Positions 60,999 through 64,000 of a stretch of DNA of 64,000 nucleotides are shown here, one piece after another (position 1 is the first letter of the stretch; every line of letters begins with the position of its first letter). Source of the stretch: Allonocardiopsis opalescens (GTDB lineage: Bacteria > Actinomycetota > Actinomycetes > Streptosporangiales > Streptosporangiaceae); assembly GCF_003002095.1 (NCBI RefSeq), contig NZ_PVZC01000010.1, positions 62,001 through 126,000 on the forward strand, in the 5' to 3' direction. Position numbers and translations under genes: made by a program. The notes under the pieces are model-generated. The model was not told where the DNA came from and did not search any database. It saw only the letters and a list, made by a program, of their open reading frames with translations.

Positions 60999-61086
60999 AG
61001 GCCGCGCCATCGGCCGAGAACGGACGCGCCCTGAACACCGCCGGGCCGTTACGACCCGAGCGCACGACCGGTCACGAAAGGACGAT

Positions 61087-61410
61087 ATGAAGCGGACGGC
61101 AGTCGCGATCGCGGCGACGCTCCTCCTGTTCGCCGGACTGTCCGGCACGGCCACGGCCGCCACTGTTCCCCCGGCGGCCGACGGCGGAGTCGGCGTTCTC
61201 GCCGAAGCGCCCTCGTGTGTCGCACGGAACCTCGACGACTCCGGCGCCGAGGACGACCTCTACCTGACCAACAACTGCGGTCGCACCGTCAGCGTGAGGG
61301 TGATCCTCTCGTGGGCGCCCGATTTCTCGTGCACCTCGATGAGTTCGGGCGCACGGCACCACTACACGTGGCTCTACCCCGGTGCCCTGGACCGGGTCGA
61401 CAGCTGCTAG
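61087..61410 (+). CDS. Secreted tendamistat-like four-cysteine protein
   Basis: Predicted 107-residue precursor; AAAGGACG lies upstream. The signal peptide (MKRTAVAIAATLLLFAGLSG) is cut near ATA-AT. The mature domain has four cysteines in PSC, NNC, FSC and DSC. The spacing between the second and third cysteine (NNCGRTVSVRVILSWAPDFSC region) is 18 residues, the same as in tendamistat (NGCAQTVTVKVV...GLC), and local identity is clear. The WRY triplet by which tendamistat blocks alpha-amylase is absent from the first loop. It is therefore likely the same beta-sandwich fold with another target. Confidence 0.55.
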   Translation: MKRTAVAIAATLLLFAGLSGTATAATVPPAADGGVGVLAEAPSCVARNLDDSGAEDDLYLTNNCGRTVSVRVILSWAPDFSCTSMSSGARHHYTWLYPGALDRVDSC

Positions 61411-61524
61411 GAACAGAATCGGCCGCCGGTCGCCCGCGACTCGTGAACGGCGGTACCCGCCCCGGCCGGGCAGGCCGCGCTGAAGGCTTCCCATGCCGTC
61501 ACCGGGAACGGGAACACCCGGAAC

Positions 61525-61560
61525 AACGGGGACCCGCCGGAAATCCGGCGGGTCCCCGTT
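61525..61560. terminator. Bidirectional hairpin between the secreted-protein gene and arc
   Basis: A perfect 17-base inverted repeat (61525-61541 with 61544-61560) around 2 bases lies between two converging genes, 22 bases beyond the arc stop. Confidence 0.9.
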
Positions 61561-61582
61561 GAGGTGCTGCCAGGGCGCGTTG

Positions 61583-63343
61583 CTACAGGTACTGGCCCGT
61601 GTTGGCCACGGTGTCGATGCTGCGGCCGGCCTCGTTGCCCTTGCTGCCCGACACCAGGGTGCGGATGTAGACGATCCGCTCGCCCTTCTTGCCGGAGATG
61701 CGGGCCCAGTCGTCGGGGTTGGTGGTGTTGGGCAGGTCCTCGTTCTCGCTGAACTCGTCGACGCAGGCCTGGAGGAGGTGGGCGACCCGCAGGCCCTTCT
61801 GGCCGGTGTCCAGGAAGGACTTGATGGCCATCTTCTTGGCGCGGTCGACGATGTTCTGGATCATCGCTCCGGAGTTGAAGTCCTTGAAGTACAGGACCTC
61901 CTTGTCGCCGTTGGCGTAGGTGACCTCCAGGAAGCGGTTCTCCTCGCTCTCGGTGTACATGCGCTCCACGACCCGCTGGATCATGGCCTCCACGCACGCC
62001 GCCTCGTCGTTGCCGTGCTCCTTGACCTCGTCGGGGTGCAGCGGCAGGCCGGTGAGGATGTACTTGGAGAAGATGTCGCGGGCCGCCTCGGCGTCGGGCC
62101 GCTCGATCTTGATCTTCACGTCGAGGCGCCCGGGGCGCAGGATGGCGGGGTCGATCATGTCCTCGCGGTTGGAGGCGCCGATGACGATGACGTTCTCCAG
62201 CCCTTCGACGCCGTCGATCTCGCTGAGCAGCTGCGGGACGATGGTGTTCTCGACGTCGCTGGAGACGCCGGAGCCGCGGGTGCGGAAGATGGAGTCCATC
62301 TCGTCGAAGAAGACGATGACCGGGGTGCCCTCGCTGGCCTTCTCGCGGGCCCGCTGGAAGACGAGCCGGATGTGGCGCTCGGTCTCGCCGACGTACTTGT
62401 TGAGCAGCTCGGGGCCCTTGATGTTGAGGAAGAAGCTCCGGCCGCCCTCGTTGCCGGTGCGGTCGGCCACCTGCTTGGCGAGGGAGTTGGCCACCGCCTT
62501 GGCGATGAGGGTCTTGCCGCAGCCGGGCGGGCCGTACAGCAGGACGCCCTTGGGCGGGCGCAGCTGGTGCTCGCGGAAGAGGTCGGCGTGCAGGAAGGGC
62601 AGTTCGACGGCGTCGCGGATCTGCTCGATCTGCGGGCCGAGGCCGCCGATGTCGTGGTAGGAGATGTCGGGGACCTCTTCGAGGATCAGCTCCTCGACCT
62701 CGGCCTTGGGGATGCGCTCGTAGACGTAGCCGGAGCGCGGCTCCAGCAGCAGGGAGTCGCCGGCGCGCAGCGGCTGGTCGCGCAGCGGCTCGGCGATGCG
62801 GACGATGCGCTCCTCGTCGGAGTGGGAGATGACGAGCGCGCGGTCGCCGCCCTCCAGCACCTCCTTGAGCATGATGACCTCGCCGATGGTCTCGTACGAC
62901 ATGACCTCGACGATGTTGAGCGCCTCGTTCAGCATCACCTCCTGGCCCTGGCGCAGGGTGCCGGCGTCGATGCCGGGGCTGACCGTGACGCGCAGCTTGC
63001 GGCCGCCGGTGAAGATCTCGGCGGTGCCGTCGTCGCGGGCCTCCAGGAAGACGCCGAAGCCCGACGGGGGCTGGGCGAGCCGGTCGACCTCCTCCTTGAG
63101 GGCCACGATCTGGTCGCGGGCCTCCTTGAGGGTGCTGGCCATGCGTTCGTTCTGGCTGGTCACCGCGGCGAGGTTCGCCTGGGTCTCGCGAAGCCGGTCT
63201 TCGAGCAGCCGCGTGTGGCGCGGGGACTCCAGCAGTCTCCGGCGCAGCGACTCGATCTCCTTCTCGAGGAAGGAGATCTGCTCAGTAAGGTCGGCGACCT
63301 CACGGTCGTGCTGTGCACGCACGTCGTCGTCGCGTTGGGCCAC
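61583..63343 (-). CDS. arc: Proteasome-activating AAA ATPase Arc/Mpa
   Basis: Predicted 586 residues from GTG 63343, chosen because GAGGAGG stands 8 bases before it; a GTG at 63352 is too close to that site. Residues of about 10-90 are a coiled coil that grabs Pup ([20 protein letters not shown]). Two OB domains follow (about 95-230). The AAA module has Walker A GPPGCGKT, Walker [12 protein letters not shown] and arginine finger LRPGRLD. The C-terminus ends GQYL, the tail that docks in PrcA pockets. It unfolds pupylated proteins into the core. It is separated from dop by 3.6 kb of unrelated genes. Confidence 0.96.
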   Translation of the reverse strand: MAQRDDDVRAQHDREVADLTEQISFLEKEIESLRRRLLESPRHTRLLEDRLRETQANLAAVTSQNERMASTLKEARDQIVALKEEVDRLAQPPSGFGVFLEARDDGTAEIFTGGRKLRVTVSPGIDAGTLRQGQEVMLNEALNIVEVMSYETIGEVIMLKEVLEGGDRALVISHSDEERIVRIAEPLRDQPLRAGDSLLLEPRSGYVYERIPKAEVEELILEEVPDISYHDIGGLGPQIEQIRDAVELPFLHADLFREHQLRPPKGVLLYGPPGCGKTLIAKAVANSLAKQVADRTGNEGGRSFFLNIKGPELLNKYVGETERHIRLVFQRAREKASEGTPVIVFFDEMDSIFRTRGSGVSSDVENTIVPQLLSEIDGVEGLENVIVIGASNREDMIDPAILRPGRLDVKIKIERPDAEAARDIFSKYILTGLPLHPDEVKEHGNDEAACVEAMIQRVVERMYTESEENRFLEVTYANGDKEVLYFKDFNSGAMIQNIVDRAKKMAIKSFLDTGQKGLRVAHLLQACVDEFSENEDLPNTTNPDDWARISGKKGERIVYIRTLVSGSKGNEAGRSIDTVANTGQYL

Positions 63344-63377
63344 GTCCGTCACCTCCTCGAGAAGCTGACTAGTTCGA

Positions 63378-63405
63378 ACCCTACCTACCCGTGCCTTATT
63401 TCTAA
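63378..63405 (-). promoter_or_regulatory. Probable arc promoter
   Basis: On the minus strand TTAGAA (63400-63405), a 16-base spacer and TAGGGT (63378-63383) make a plausible actinobacterial housekeeping promoter about 35 bases before the GTG start. Confidence 0.45.
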
Positions 63406-63613
63406 CCTGGCCCCTGGGGCCGTGTCGTTCCGCTCATTCCCCGGTCTTGAGCGCCGTCAACCGCCGATGGTAGGGGGCTTCCGGCGCTGGTACCGGTTTG
63501 GCCCGAAACGCCCGGAGGGGACCAGCCATTTCGTCATGTCGGGGCCCCTGGGGCGGCCTTCGGCGCATGTGGCGGGGGCGCTAAACCTCCAGGGGGTGGC
63601 CGGTTCCGGTTCC

Positions 63614-64000
63614 CTAGAGAGGAGTCGGTCCGGTGTCTCCGGGTTCGGCGGGCGGCGCGTCGGGGCCGGGCGGTTCGGCGCCGGTCCACTCCTCGCCGTA
63701 GGCGCCCTTGGCGGGGCGGCGGCGCCGCTCGGGGACGGTGACGCCGTCGGCGAGGCGGCGCGCGGTGACCAGGAAGCCGGTGTGGCCGACCATGCGGTGG
63801 TCGGGGCGCACGGCGAGCCCTTCGACGTGCCAGGTGCGGACCAGGGTCTCGAAGGAGCGCGGCTCGTGGAAGCCGCCGTGGGCGCGCATGGCCTCCACGA
63901 TCCGCGACACCTGGGTGGTGGTGGCGACGTAGACGCAGATCAGCCCGCCGGGGGCGAGGGCCTTGGCCACGGCCTCCAGGCACTCCCAGGGGGCGAGCAT
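63614..64000 (-). CDS. trmI: tRNA (adenine-58-N1)-methyltransferase TrmI, C-terminal part
   Basis: The visible 128 residues are the end of a protein that begins beyond the right edge. They start at MLAPWECLEAVAKALAPGGL, the post-motif IV region of TrmI, and continue through VYVATTTQVSRIVEAMRAHG and HEPRSFETLVRTWHVEGLAV to VGHTGFLVTARRLADG. The last 35 residues are Pro/Gly-rich. TrmI is a tetrameric SAM enzyme that makes m1A58 in the T loop of tRNA. In Mycobacterium tuberculosis its gene also lies close to the proteasome ATPase gene. Confidence 0.92.
   Translation of the reverse strand: MLAPWECLEAVAKALAPGGLICVYVATTTQVSRIVEAMRAHGGFHEPRSFETLVRTWHVEGLAVRPDHRMVGHTGFLVTARRLADGVTVPERRRRPAKGAYGEEWTGAEPPGPDAPPAEPGDTGPTPL

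Noticed and set aside
63373-63380. GTTCGAAC as a LexA box upstream of arc
   Set aside because: The actinobacterial LexA site needs TCGAAC-N4-GTTCGA with a spacer; only an overlapping core is present.

Overview
The window is high-GC actinobacterial chromosome. Supporting evidence is the complete Pup-proteasome set (arc, dop, pup, prcB, prcA, pafA, and a fused pafBC), the actinobacteria-specific RNA polymerase-binding protein RbpA, a HelY-type helicase next to tatC/tatA, frequent GTG starts, and strongly G/C-biased third codon positions. The gene set and order fit a filamentous actinomycete, plausibly of the Nocardiopsis/Thermobifida/Streptomonospora group; that placement is inference. No rRNA, tRNA, CRISPR array, transposase, integrase or phage gene was seen.

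Layout, left half. 1-11 kb: a cut-off class I aminotransferase, a small nucleotidyltransferase, an RpiB-like isomerase, a PadR-membrane protein pair, a LysR regulator, an orphan FecCD-type permease and a kinase-like membrane protein. These are followed by a MoxR-DUF58-VWA cluster, a HAD hydrolase and a double-Nudix protein. 11-18 kb: a membrane protein, two methyltransferases, two tandem CNNM/CBS membrane proteins, a glycerophosphodiesterase and an MFS transporter. 18-23 kb: rbpA behind a near-perfect SigR-type promoter, fxsA, lnt, and a TetR regulator divergent from a strictosidine-synthase-like protein. 23-37 kb is sugar metabolism: a 1450-residue GH38 alpha-mannosidase, an AsnC regulator, an MsiK-like multi-sugar ATPase with a DasR-like operator, and a four-gene alpha-glucoside-type ABC operon. 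An acyl-CoA dehydrogenase follows.

Layout, right half. 37-48 kb: a PAS-SpoIIE phosphatase, helY, an excalibur protein, a diacylglycerol-kinase-like enzyme, tatC, tatA, a small membrane protein and the fused pafBC DNA-damage regulator. Divergent from pafBC is a DUF3866 gene, followed by a secreted subtilase. 50-64 kb is the Pup-proteasome locus on the minus strand, read right to left: trmI (cut off), arc, an inserted block (5'-nucleotidase and three small secreted proteins), dop, a DUF1963-like gene, pup, an HNH endonuclease VII-like gene, prcB, prcA, pafA and a double-FKBP lipoprotein.

How the genes work together. Pup is ligated to targets by PafA, removed by Dop, and pupylated proteins are unfolded by Arc into the PrcA/PrcB core; PafBC controls DNA-damage genes. 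The ABC operon imports an alpha-glucoside-like sugar, and the MsiK-like ATPase probably serves transporters elsewhere. The most unusual observations are an ABC permease carrying both extra helices and an extracytoplasmic regulatory-like domain, a tendamistat-like secreted protein, several strong unassigned operators, an AT-rich patch at pup/HNH, and two islands of CTC-type codon use.
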